From Flavobacteriales bacterium (lineage in GTDB: Bacteria; Bacteroidota; Bacteroidia; Flavobacteriales; UBA7430), in contig JANXFM010000138.1 in the NCBI GenBank assembly GCA_024959975.1, positions 1-6,185 on the forward strand: a stretch of 6,185 nucleotides of DNA, in the 5' to 3' direction. Both the position numbers and the translations under genes were made by a program. Of the stretch, positions 1-6,138 are shown piece by piece. Position 1 is the first letter of the stretch. Every line of letters starts with the position of its first letter. Under the pieces are notes generated by a model that saw nothing but the letters and a program-made list of their open reading frames with translations, searched no databases and was not told the origin of the DNA.

Positions 1-2073
1 CCGGAAGCAAAAGCTGCCGTTCTGGGTGGTGGATTATTAGGACTTGAAGCGGCAAAGGCTGTAATGGATATGGGACTGGAACCCCATGTGGTGGAGTTTG
101 CTCCTAAATTAATGCCCCGACAACTGGATAGCAGAGGAAGTGATGTCTTAAAATTGAAATTAGAATCTCTGGGGATCAATATTCACCTGAATAAAGCAAC
201 CAGTAAGATCTTAGGTAATGGATCCATAGAGGGAATGCAATTCGGCGAAGATGATGCTCTTAAAACAGATATGTTGGTCATCTCTGCAGGGATAAGACCT
301 CGCGACGAATTAGCCAAATCCTGTGATCTGGAAATGGGAACTCGTGGCGGTGTAGTGGTAAACAACAAAATGCAAACTTCCGACCCTTCTATTTATGCCA
401 TAGGAGAAGTTGCCTTATACAATCAAATGATCTACGGATTGGTTGCTCCCGGCTACGAAATGGCTGATATAGCAGTAGAGCAGATTATTGGAGATCCGGA
501 CAAACAAATGACTGAGGATATCGACATGTCCACCAAACTAAAATTAATTGGTGTGGATGTTGCCAGCTTTGGAGAACCCTTTATGCCAGCAGAAAAAGGA
601 CTTTCTATCCTTTTTGAAAATAAAACCAAGCATTTATACAAACGTATCAATGTAAGTCATGACGGACAAAAACTATTGGGAGGAATTCTAATAGGTGATG
701 CGTCAGACTACAATATGCTTCATCAGATCTATCTCAATGGAATGGATCTTCCTGAAAATGTGGAAGACCTTATTTTAGGAGCCCGATCTGGAGGAGAAAG
801 TTCTTTTGGTAGTGCGATGTCTCTTCCTGATACCGCACAAATATGTTCTTGTGAAAATGTATTGAAGCAGGATATATGTGGAGGCTTACTGGAGGGTAAA
901 ACATGCAACCTCAAAGAAGTTATGGCCCAAACAAAGGCTGCAACCGGCTGTGGAGGGTGTAAACCTATGGTAACGGAATTGGTTAATGAAACTTTAAAAT
1001 CATTAGGCCAGGAAGTCAAAGAAACCATTTGCGAACACTTTGAATATACGAGACAAGAGTTATACGGTATTCTAAAAGTCAAAAAGGTTCAGACTTTTGA
1101 CGAAGCGATAGAAGCTTGTGGTAAAGGTCACGGATGTGAGGTCTGTAAACCATTAATTGCATCCATTTTGGCAAGTCTGTATAATGATACCGCCAACAAA
1201 GAAGAGGTTATTCAGGATTCAAACGATAAGTTTTTAGCCAACATCCAACGTAATGGTACGTACTCGGTAGTACCGAGAATTCCGGGTGGAGAGATCACGC
1301 CGGAGAAACTCATTGTCATTGGAGAGGTTGCCAAAGAATACGATCTGTACACGAAGATAACCGGTGGTCAGCGTATCGATTTATTTGGAGCAGAGCTTCA
1401 TCAGCTCCCAGCCATCTGGAAAACGCTTATCGAAGCAGGCTTTGAAAGTGGACATGCCTACGGGAAATCACTGCGTACTGTAAAAAGTTGTGTCGGATCT
1501 ACATGGTGTCGATACGGTATGGACGAAAGTGTAAGCTTTGCCATAGAATTGGAAGACAGATACAAAGGATTACGTTCGCCTCACAAACTCAAAGGAGGGG
1601 TGTCGGGTTGTATCAGAGAATGTGCCGAAGCCAGAGGAAAAGATTTTGGTGTCATAGCCGTAGAGGGTGGATGGAACTTATATGTTTGTGGTAATGGTGG
1701 AGCTACGCCTAAACACGCACTATTGCTTGCCGAACAGATCGACAATGAAACCTGTATCAAATACCTCGATCGATTCTTAATGTACTATATACGTACGGCT
1801 GCTCCATTAATGAGAACAGCTGCGTGGTTGGATAAACTGGAAGGTGGTATTGAGCAACTGAAACAAGTCGTGGTAAACGACAGCCTCAACATTGCAGATG
1901 AATTGGAGCAGGAAATGGAGCAATTAGTAGATGCCTATGAATGCGAGTGGAAACAAATCGTAGAAGATGAGCAGTTACAAGGTCGCTTTAAACACTTTAT
2001 CAATTCAGAAGATAGTGATGACAATTTGGTCTTTGTTCCAATGAGGGAACAAAAAATGCCTAAAGCATGGTAA
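1..2073 (+). CDS. nirB: Nitrite reductase [NAD(P)H] large subunit, 5'-truncated by the window edge
   Basis: Cytoplasmic siroheme enzyme that reduces nitrite to ammonium with electrons from NAD(P)H via FAD and Fe-S centres. The frame is open from base 1, so the gene begins outside; 690 residues are visible. NirB is usually about 830-850 residues, so roughly 145 N-terminal ones (the first FAD-binding part) are missing. Numbering from base 1, the order is: dinucleotide-binding loop GGGLLG (9-14) in the pyridine nucleotide-disulfide oxidoreductase domain; a BFD-type [2Fe-2S] domain with C282-x-C284 and C317-x2-C320; a second, partial BFD-like repeat (C344, C373, C379, C382); a nitrite/sulfite reductase ferredoxin-like half-domain (about 420-485); and the siroheme/[4Fe-4S] domain with C497-x5-C503 and C537-x3-C541. 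All four siroheme-cluster cysteines are present and the frame is uninterrupted. nirD follows after 22 bp, as in known nirBD operons. The ATG at 64 is an internal methionine, not the start. Confidence 0.97.
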   Translation, partial: PEAKAAVLGGGLLGLEAAKAVMDMGLEPHVVEFAPKLMPRQLDSRGSDVLKLKLESLGINIHLNKATSKILGNGSIEGMQFGEDDALKTDMLVISAGIRPRDELAKSCDLEMGTRGGVVVNNKMQTSDPSIYAIGEVALYNQMIYGLVAPGYEMADIAVEQIIGDPDKQMTEDIDMSTKLKLIGVDVASFGEPFMPAEKGLSILFENKTKHLYKRINVSHDGQKLLGGILIGDASDYNMLHQIYLNGMDLPENVEDLILGARSGGESSFGSAMSLPDTAQICSCENVLKQDICGGLLEGKTCNLKEVMAQTKAATGCGGCKPMVTELVNETLKSLGQEVKETICEHFEYTRQELYGILKVKKVQTFDEAIEACGKGHGCEVCKPLIASILASLYNDTANKEEVIQDSNDKFLANIQRNGTYSVVPRIPGGEITPEKLIVIGEVAKEYDLYTKITGGQRIDLFGAELHQLPAIWKTLIEAGFESGHAYGKSLRTVKSCVGSTWCRYGMDESVSFAIELEDRYKGLRSPHKLKGGVSGCIRECAEARGKDFGVIAVEGGWNLYVCGNGGATPKHALLLAEQIDNETCIKYLDRFLMYYIRTAAPLMRTAAWLDKLEGGIEQLKQVVVNDSLNIADELEQEMEQLVDAYECEWKQIVEDEQLQGRFKHFINSEDSDDNLVFVPMREQKMPKAW

Positions 2074-2095
2074 AACTTTTTAAAATACACACGAC

Positions 2096-2473
2096 ATGGA
2101 TGTACTAACATCAGCATACAAAACAGTAAAAGAATCTGAAGTAAATGTGTGGTTTGAAGTCGCTAAAGCGGAAGATTTCCCCAAAGATGGTGGTGTTTGC
2201 GTAAAATACAAAGGCAAGCAAATAGCCGTATATAATTTCACGCGAAAAGGAACCTGGTATGCTTGTCAAAACGTATGTCCGCACAAATTGGAAATGGTCT
2301 TGTCTCGTGGTATGATCGGTGATGAAAGTGGGATTCCTAAAGTTGCCTGCCCGATGCACAAAAAAACATTTTCGCTGGAAACCGGAGAAAACTTAAACGG
2401 GGATCTGGACCCAATTGCCATGTACCCTGTAAAAGTAGAAAATAACATTGTATATATCGGATTTTCTGAATAG
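2096..2473 (+). CDS. nirD: Nitrite reductase [NAD(P)H] small subunit, Rieske-type
   Basis: Small partner of NirB, 125 residues, a normal NirD length (about 105-125). It has a Rieske-like beta fold from about residue 17 (VNVWFEVAKAEDFP) to the end. The Rieske ligand pairs are C61-x-H63 and C85-x2-H88, separated by 21 residues, so the protein looks able to bind a [2Fe-2S] cluster. Many NirD proteins, including as I recall that of E. coli, keep the fold but lose the ligands. The ATG at 2096 lies 22 bp after the nirB stop and gives a short lead of about 16 residues before the conserved core. No Shine-Dalgarno sequence is visible; an A/T-rich stretch precedes the start, as is common in Bacteroidota. 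Its place after nirB and before the DUF4202 gene supports a single transcript. Confidence 0.94.
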   Translation: MDVLTSAYKTVKESEVNVWFEVAKAEDFPKDGGVCVKYKGKQIAVYNFTRKGTWYACQNVCPHKLEMVLSRGMIGDESGIPKVACPMHKKTFSLETGENLNGDLDPIAMYPVKVENNIVYIGFSE

Positions 2474-2479
2474 CTTTGA

Positions 2480-2494
2480 GTATAAACTTTATAC
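2480..2494. repeat. 15-bp interrupted palindrome between nirD and the DUF4202 gene
   Basis: GTATAAA-C-TTTATAC is a perfect 7-bp inverted repeat around one central base. It ends three bases before the ATG at 2498, filling most of the 24-bp gap after nirD. It could be a dimeric regulator site or affect translation of the next gene, but its AT-rich composition makes chance quite possible. As RNA the hairpin would be weak and would need an opened loop. Confidence 0.35.
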
Positions 2495-2497
2495 CTT

Positions 2498-3079
2498 ATG
2501 TTATTAGAAAAAGCTTTACAGTTAATTGACGAGAAAAACTCACAAGATCCAAATAAGGAAACCTATCAGAGCAAAGAATATCCTAAAGAGCTGCTCTATT
2601 CTCAACGAATGTACGCTCAATTGTTGGATCTGGAACCCGATGCTTCCGAAGCCTTAAAGATTGCCATACGCGCACAACACATCAGACGTTGGGAAATTCC
2701 CCGACAAGATTACCCTGCAAACAAAGTAGGATACATCACCTGGCGAAACGACTTAAAGAAAAGGCATGCTTCGATTACAGCAGAGATTTTGACACAGGTC
2801 GGATATACGCCGGAATTTATTGAAAGGGTTTCTTTCCTTATCAACAAAAAAGCCTTAAAAAACGACCCGGGAACACAAACATTGGAAGATGTAGCCTGTT
2901 TGGTTTTTTTACAATACTATTTTGAAAGCTTCGCACAAAAATATGACGAAGAAAAAATTATAGATATTGTAAAGAAAACATGGAACAAAATGTCTGACAA
3001 AGGGCACGAATACGCCTTAAAATTGGGTCTTTCTCCAACAAGTCAAGATTTAATCGGGAAGGCGTTACATGCGTCATAA
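2498..3079 (+). CDS. DUF4202 family protein of unknown function
   Basis: A soluble, apparently all-helical protein of 193 residues with no signal peptide or membrane segment. I recognise it as DUF4202 from the arrangement KELLYSQRMY (31-39), RAQHIRRWEIPR (58-69), YITWRNDLKKRHA (79-91) and LEDVACLVFL (129-138). H61, H90 and D131 sit in helices spaced somewhat as in HD-type metal-dependent phosphohydrolases, but the full H..HD..D signature is not present, so enzymatic activity is only a guess. The gene lies 24 bp after nirD and 2 bp before the kinase, so it is almost certainly transcribed with both. This points to a role linked to nitrite use, such as cofactor supply, repair or signalling, but nothing in the sequence decides which. 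Family assignment is firm from memory of the motif pattern; function is unknown. Confidence 0.85.
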   Translation: MLLEKALQLIDEKNSQDPNKETYQSKEYPKELLYSQRMYAQLLDLEPDASEALKIAIRAQHIRRWEIPRQDYPANKVGYITWRNDLKKRHASITAEILTQVGYTPEFIERVSFLINKKALKNDPGTQTLEDVACLVFLQYYFESFAQKYDEEKIIDIVKKTWNKMSDKGHEYALKLGLSPTSQDLIGKALHAS

Positions 3080-3081
3080 AA

Positions 3082-4557
3082 ATGACTTTTACTGACAAAA
3101 AGAAATTGACAAAACTAAGCCGTTTATATATTATAGGGCTTAGTTTTGTTGCTCTATCGGTTATTATTAGCCAGATCATTATTCGGGATCACATCCGAGA
3201 GCAAGAAAATATTTCGATGCTGGTTGACGGTTATAGTGAACAAAAAAACCTAAATAAAGAACAAAACCAGCTTGTGTATGAACACCATCAGCAAGCACTC
3301 GATAAACTAGGTGAATTAAAAAACATAGAATTACTCTTAATGAGTATTACCTTACTGGTTTTACTGATTGTGTTTGCAACTATTTTTTGGCCTGCATCAA
3401 AAACCGTAAATCGAAAAATTTCTCAATTAATAGATTCAGAAAAAAAAGCCATACTAATGGCTCGCAGTGCCAATTTACTTAAAAATAGTAAAGAAAAGTC
3501 CATACAGGAACTTAGTGAACTGACCCGGGCTATCGACAAAACCCTATTATTTGCAAGAGTTACATCAAAGGGTGCTATTTTGCATTTGGGTGACAAATTT
3601 TTAAAGCAGTTTAACCTCTCTCAATTGCAAAACTGGACGACTTTTCCGGAGATCATTTCCATTCATAAAGACGAACAACAAAATATAAGCACACTACTTA
3701 CATCACATTCCAGAACCGGATGGCAGGGGGAAATTAAAGCTACAACTCCATCCGGCGAAACCATTTGGCTGGAAATGCATATGATCCCTTTTTTCTCTTC
3801 CAATGATCATGATGAGATCATCATCATTTCATCTGATATCACCACCCGAAAAAAAGCACATCTGGAAGTAGCAGAACTAACTAAAAAGAACTTCGAGGAG
3901 AAAATGAATCAACAAAAGGTCATCTCCCGTAAGATCATTGAAAACCAGGAAAAAGAACAAAACCGAATTGCTAAAGATATTCATGACGGCATTGGACAAA
4001 TGCTTACCGGATTAAAATTCAACATCGAGAGTATCGACCTTAAAAAGAACGAAGAAACTGCAGAAAAAGTGGAGCAATTAAAAACCCGAACTGCAGATAT
4101 CATTCAAGGAGTAAGAACCGCTACCTTCAACCTCACCCCTCCGGAGTTGAGTGACTATGGCATCACCTCTGCCCTGTCCAAATTAACCCATGAACTATCC
4201 AGACTTACGGAGCAGAATATTACTTTTTTCAATAAATCGGATTTTGATCTGCGACTAGACCCTACCAGTGAGATCAATATCTACAGAATCGTACAAGAAG
4301 CCATCAACAATGCTATAAAATACGCTCAAGCAAGTTACATCATCATCACATTATCACATAGTGACAATATATTAAGTATTAGTATTGATGATGACGGAGT
4401 AGGATTTATTCCTCAAAAAGAAGAACATAAAAAAGAATACGGTGGGATGGGTATGATGTTTATGCAGGAAAGAATTAAGTATGTTAAAGGTCGTATATTC
4501 ATTAACTCCATGCCCGACAAAGGCACCAGAATTACACTCAACATTCCCCTTAAGTAA
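3082..4557 (+). CDS. Membrane-bound NarX/NreB-like sensor histidine kinase with PAS domain
   Basis: Sensor of a two-component system, 491 residues. TM1 (about 15-34) and TM2 (about 83-103) enclose a short periplasmic loop (about 35-82). A helical, probably coiled-coil linker follows (about 108-147), then a PAS domain (about 148-257, ending DITTRKKA), a second coil, and a HisKA_3 dimerisation helix with RIAKDIHDGIGQ and phosphoacceptor H301. The ATPase domain has its N-box at QEAINNAIKYA (405-415), G1 box DDDGVGF (436-442) and GGMGMMFMQER (454-464). The conserved NLTPPEL segment typical of this kinase class is also present. The protein has no cysteine, which rules out an NreB-like Fe-S sensor, and its periplasmic part is too short for a full NarX ligand domain. 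It begins 2 bp after the DUF4202 stop and the partner regulator follows 41 bp on. Control of nirBD is inferred from position; the signal is unknown. Confidence 0.92.
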   Translation: MTFTDKKKLTKLSRLYIIGLSFVALSVIISQIIIRDHIREQENISMLVDGYSEQKNLNKEQNQLVYEHHQQALDKLGELKNIELLLMSITLLVLLIVFATIFWPASKTVNRKISQLIDSEKKAILMARSANLLKNSKEKSIQELSELTRAIDKTLLFARVTSKGAILHLGDKFLKQFNLSQLQNWTTFPEIISIHKDEQQNISTLLTSHSRTGWQGEIKATTPSGETIWLEMHMIPFFSSNDHDEIIIISSDITTRKKAHLEVAELTKKNFEEKMNQQKVISRKIIENQEKEQNRIAKDIHDGIGQMLTGLKFNIESIDLKKNEETAEKVEQLKTRTADIIQGVRTATFNLTPPELSDYGITSALSKLTHELSRLTEQNITFFNKSDFDLRLDPTSEINIYRIVQEAINNAIKYAQASYIIITLSHSDNILSISIDDDGVGFIPQKEEHKKEYGGMGMMFMQERIKYVKGRIFINSMPDKGTRITLNIPLK

Positions 4558-4578
4558 AAATTAGGTATAATTACTTAA
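4550..4578. promoter_or_regulatory. Three 7-bp half-sites at 11-bp steps before the response regulator
   Basis: TTAAGTA (4550-4556), TTAGGTA (4561-4567) and TACTTAA (4572-4578) are separated by two 4-bp spacers. The third is the exact reverse complement of the first; the second differs from the first by one base. With an extra base, TTAAGTAA and TTACTTAA form a perfect 8-bp inverted repeat with a 13-bp spacer. Half-sites one helical turn apart would suit a dimeric LuxR/NarL-type regulator, possibly the one encoded just downstream. The first copy overlaps the stop codon of the kinase gene. TACTTAA matches 6 of 7 positions of the NarL heptamer TACYYMT, but the orientation is not the usual 7-2-7. 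Operator function is inferred; low complexity makes chance possible. Confidence 0.35.
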
Positions 4579-4586
4579 AAAAATTG

Positions 4587-4593
4587 TATTTTG
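4587..4593 (+). promoter_or_regulatory. Weak Bacteroidota -7-like element before the response regulator
   Basis: TATTTTG resembles the Bacteroidota -7 box TAnnTTTG with one spacer base fewer. No clear TTG -33 element lies upstream. If used, transcription would begin very near the GTG at 4599, giving a leaderless or nearly leaderless message. It is therefore only a candidate for a second, internal promoter. Confidence 0.18.
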
Positions 4594-4598
4594 CCTAA

Positions 4599-5279
4599 GT
4601 GAAAACAACCGAAGATAAGAATACCGTAAAAATAATATTAGTCGATGACCATGTATTGGTAAGAGATGGAATCAAGGCTTTATTAGAGCATGAAAGTACT
4701 TTCAAGGTCATAGCGGAGGCCTCCAATGGAAAAGATGCTTTGGAAATGCTTCCCGTTTACCAACCTGATTTGTTGATCGTTGATATACGTATGCCCGAAA
4801 TGAACGGTAATGAATTAATTACGATCGTCTCTAAACAATTTCCAGATATCAAAACACTTGTTCTTTCGATGCATGATGCTCAGGAATATGTATTGGAATC
4901 TATTGAAGCGGGAGCCGATGGCTATATGTTAAAAGGAGCCAGTAAACCCGAATTCCTAAAAGCCTTATGTACCATCTCTGACGGAGGAAAGTACTTTTCC
5001 GGTGATGTCTCTTCCATTCTTCTCAACAGCTTAACGCACAAAGAACCCGCACCTTCTTCAAAAAAGGGTGCAGAAAATACGTTTAACCTTTCCAAAAGAG
5101 AGAAACAAGTACTCTCTATCATATTAAATGGAAAAAGCAATAAAGAAATTGCGGAAGAATTAAATGTAAGCAAACGAACCGCTGAGGTGCATCGATATAA
5201 TCTAATGAAAAAGCTGAAAGTGAAAAATCTTATGGAATTATCCAATAAGGCAAGAGCGTTTAACTTGGTAGATTATTAA
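4599..5279 (+). CDS. NarL/FixJ family response regulator (receiver + LuxR HTH)
   Basis: DNA-binding partner of the preceding kinase, 226 residues, a typical length. Receiver domain (about 10-125): acidic pair D16-D17, phosphoacceptor D62 in VDIRMPEMNG, S90 switch residue, Y109 and K112. A hydrophilic linker (about 146-160) leads to a LuxR-type helix-turn-helix (162-222): LSKREKQVL, then NKEIAEELNVSKRTAEVHR as recognition region. The start is GTG; the codon just before it is an in-frame TAA, so no longer start exists, and the receiver begins within ten residues, so a later start is unlikely. There is no Shine-Dalgarno sequence. It follows the kinase by 41 bp, and that gap carries putative operator half-sites. 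Likely targets are nirBD and its own gene, inferred from neighbourhood and not shown by the sequence. Confidence 0.93.
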   Translation: MKTTEDKNTVKIILVDDHVLVRDGIKALLEHESTFKVIAEASNGKDALEMLPVYQPDLLIVDIRMPEMNGNELITIVSKQFPDIKTLVLSMHDAQEYVLESIEAGADGYMLKGASKPEFLKALCTISDGGKYFSGDVSSILLNSLTHKEPAPSSKKGAENTFNLSKREKQVLSIILNGKSNKEIAEELNVSKRTAEVHRYNLMKKLKVKNLMELSNKARAFNLVDY

Positions 5280-5283
5280 TACC

Positions 5284-5310
5284 TACGGACAAAAACCAAG
5301 CGTTGTCGTA
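5284..5310 (+). terminator. Hairpin just after the response regulator stop
   Basis: TACGGACAA (5284-5292) pairs with TTGTCGTA (5303-5310) as an 8-bp stem with one bulged G and a 10-base loop, starting five bases after the stop codon. The first run of T appears only at 5322, ten bases or more after the stem, so this is not a standard intrinsic terminator. It may act with the A/T-rich repeats that follow or protect the 3' end of the transcript. Confidence 0.3.
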
Positions 5311-5340
5311 AATAATGATCGTTTTTGACTGTTTTTAACC

Positions 5341-5368
5341 CAAAAAACAGGTTTTTTCTAGTTTTTTG
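5341..5368. terminator. Probable bidirectional terminator between convergent genes
   Basis: CAAAAAAC (5341-5348) and GTTTTTTG (5361-5368) form a perfect 8-bp inverted repeat with a 12-base spacer. A competing inner pairing, AAAAAAC with GTTTTTT (5342-5348/5351-5357), is also possible. Both strands carry A and T runs around it. The position, between the plus-strand response regulator and the minus-strand gene ending at 5403, is where a two-way terminator is expected. The stems are almost all A:T, so the hairpin itself is weak. Apart from this and the hairpin at 5284-5310, nothing else stands out in the 123-bp gap. Confidence 0.35.
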
Positions 5369-5402
5369 ACACTTTTCGCAAAAAAATTCAAAAATTTATA
5401 CG

Positions 5403-5969
5403 CTAATACAATTTCAAACCTTCATTCACTTTATCAATAATTTTCTGCCCAATATACTTACGAACTATATCGGCCACTTCTTTGTGCAAATCACTTTCTT
5501 TTACTGTGTAAATATTTTCTTCCGCAAGCAAAATAGCATACACAACCCACCAACCAACATCAGGTTTTATAGCTTTATCAAAATGAGGATGATGAGCAGC
5601 TTGCATTGCAGCCTTATTAGCACATATCGTATCTTCACAAACTTCGTCTTTTAGAACACACCTTTTCCACACATCATGCAAACTTTCTTCGGTATCCAGA
5701 CCTTCGCCATAAGCTATGGCCACATCTACAGCTTGTTTAAAAACATCATCGGTCATTCGATACTTCACCATTTGAGCACAATGCCCCCTTACAAGAGCTA
5801 AAGACCGATGATCTACATGTAATCTCGCAGCCAACAAAAGCAACCAATCCCCTCGAGGACAATCGCGAACTACTTCCTCAATACTTCTATCTCCCACCCA
5901 AACTCTTTCCTGTGCCGGAAATCCACAATACTCACGAAGCCTTTTACACTGCTTAGTCAATTCTATCAT
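5403..5969 (-). CDS. Hypothetical cysteine-rich helical protein, resembles putative immunity proteins
   Basis: A protein of 188 residues, predicted soluble and largely alpha-helical, with no signal peptide. It has seven cysteines (8, 15, 37, 64, 104, 111, 116) and a tryptophan pair (140-141). CPRGDWLLLLAARL (37-50) and a closing VADIVRKYI (165-173) resemble a group of alanine-rich helical proteins with an RGDWLLWL motif, often labelled putative immunity proteins. I make this link from memory of the motif; the molecular role is unknown and the middle of the protein is divergent. The ATG at 5969 is chosen because an in-frame stop lies seven codons upstream with no other start between. The gene is convergent to the nitrite cluster and follows a T9SS cargo gene on the same strand by 136 bp. 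That gap (5970-6105) is very AT-rich and shows no clear promoter or Shine-Dalgarno sequence, only near-matches to the Bacteroidota -7 box. Confidence 0.75.
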   Translation of the reverse strand: MIELTKQCKRLREYCGFPAQERVWVGDRSIEEVVRDCPRGDWLLLLAARLHVDHRSLALVRGHCAQMVKYRMTDDVFKQAVDVAIAYGEGLDTEESLHDVWKRCVLKDEVCEDTICANKAAMQAAHHPHFDKAIKPDVGWWVVYAILLAEENIYTVKESDLHKEVADIVRKYIGQKIIDKVNEGLKLY

Positions 5970-6089
5970 CTCATTATTTTTTAATTACACAATCAGATTT
6001 AAGATTTATATAGATTTAATTACATAATCTACTACTTAAATGCAAGTGAATAAATTTATTTAACAAATAATAAGAGTCAAATAAAATCT

Positions 6090-6138
6090 GGAGTTCGTGT
6101 TGTTTCTAGTTTTTAAAAACTTTGAAACTAAAAACTCC
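6090..6138 (-). terminator. Imperfect inverted repeat over the 3' end of the T9SS cargo gene
   Basis: Nested complementary arms surround the stop codon: GGAGTT (6090-6095) with AACTCC (6133-6138), GTTTC (6102-6106) with GAAAC (6124-6128), and a central 14-bp perfect palindrome (6108-6121). Read on the minus strand, the fold is followed by AGATTTTATTTG, a mixed T-rich stretch and not a clean T run. It could end transcription of the cargo gene or stabilise its 3' end. Half of it lies in coding sequence, so the symmetry may be partly accidental. Confidence 0.28.

Noticed and set aside
183..368. Minus-strand reading frame of 61 residues inside nirB
   Set aside because: It lies entirely opposite the well-supported nirB frame and shows no family resemblance; it is a shadow.
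729..1082. Minus-strand reading frame of 117 residues inside nirB
   Set aside because: It overlaps the BFD cysteine region of nirB on the opposite strand; its cysteine and proline content mirrors the coding strand, and it has no recognisable motif.
1488..1694. Second plus-strand frame of 68 residues inside nirB
   Set aside because: It covers the siroheme-ligand region, whose conserved motifs are in the nirB frame; no frameshift is needed to explain that region.
3056..3062. Purine-rich GGGAAGG as a Shine-Dalgarno site for the kinase gene
   Set aside because: It is about 19 bases before the ATG, too far to position a ribosome, and it is coding sequence of the DUF4202 gene.
4550..4578. A standard NarL 7-2-7 operator
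   Set aside because: The half-sites point apart and are spaced by 4 bp or more, unlike the tail-to-tail 7-2-7 arrangement; only a loose heptamer match remains.
4922..5245. Minus-strand reading frame of 107 residues inside the response regulator
   Set aside because: It is opposite a receiver-HTH gene with all key residues intact; it is a shadow with no motif of its own.
6108..6121. 14-bp perfect palindrome AGTTTTTAAAAACT as an operator
   Set aside because: It is low-complexity A/T sequence, mostly coding for the last residues of the T9SS tail and overlapping its stop codon, and fits better as part of the larger 3'-end inverted repeat.
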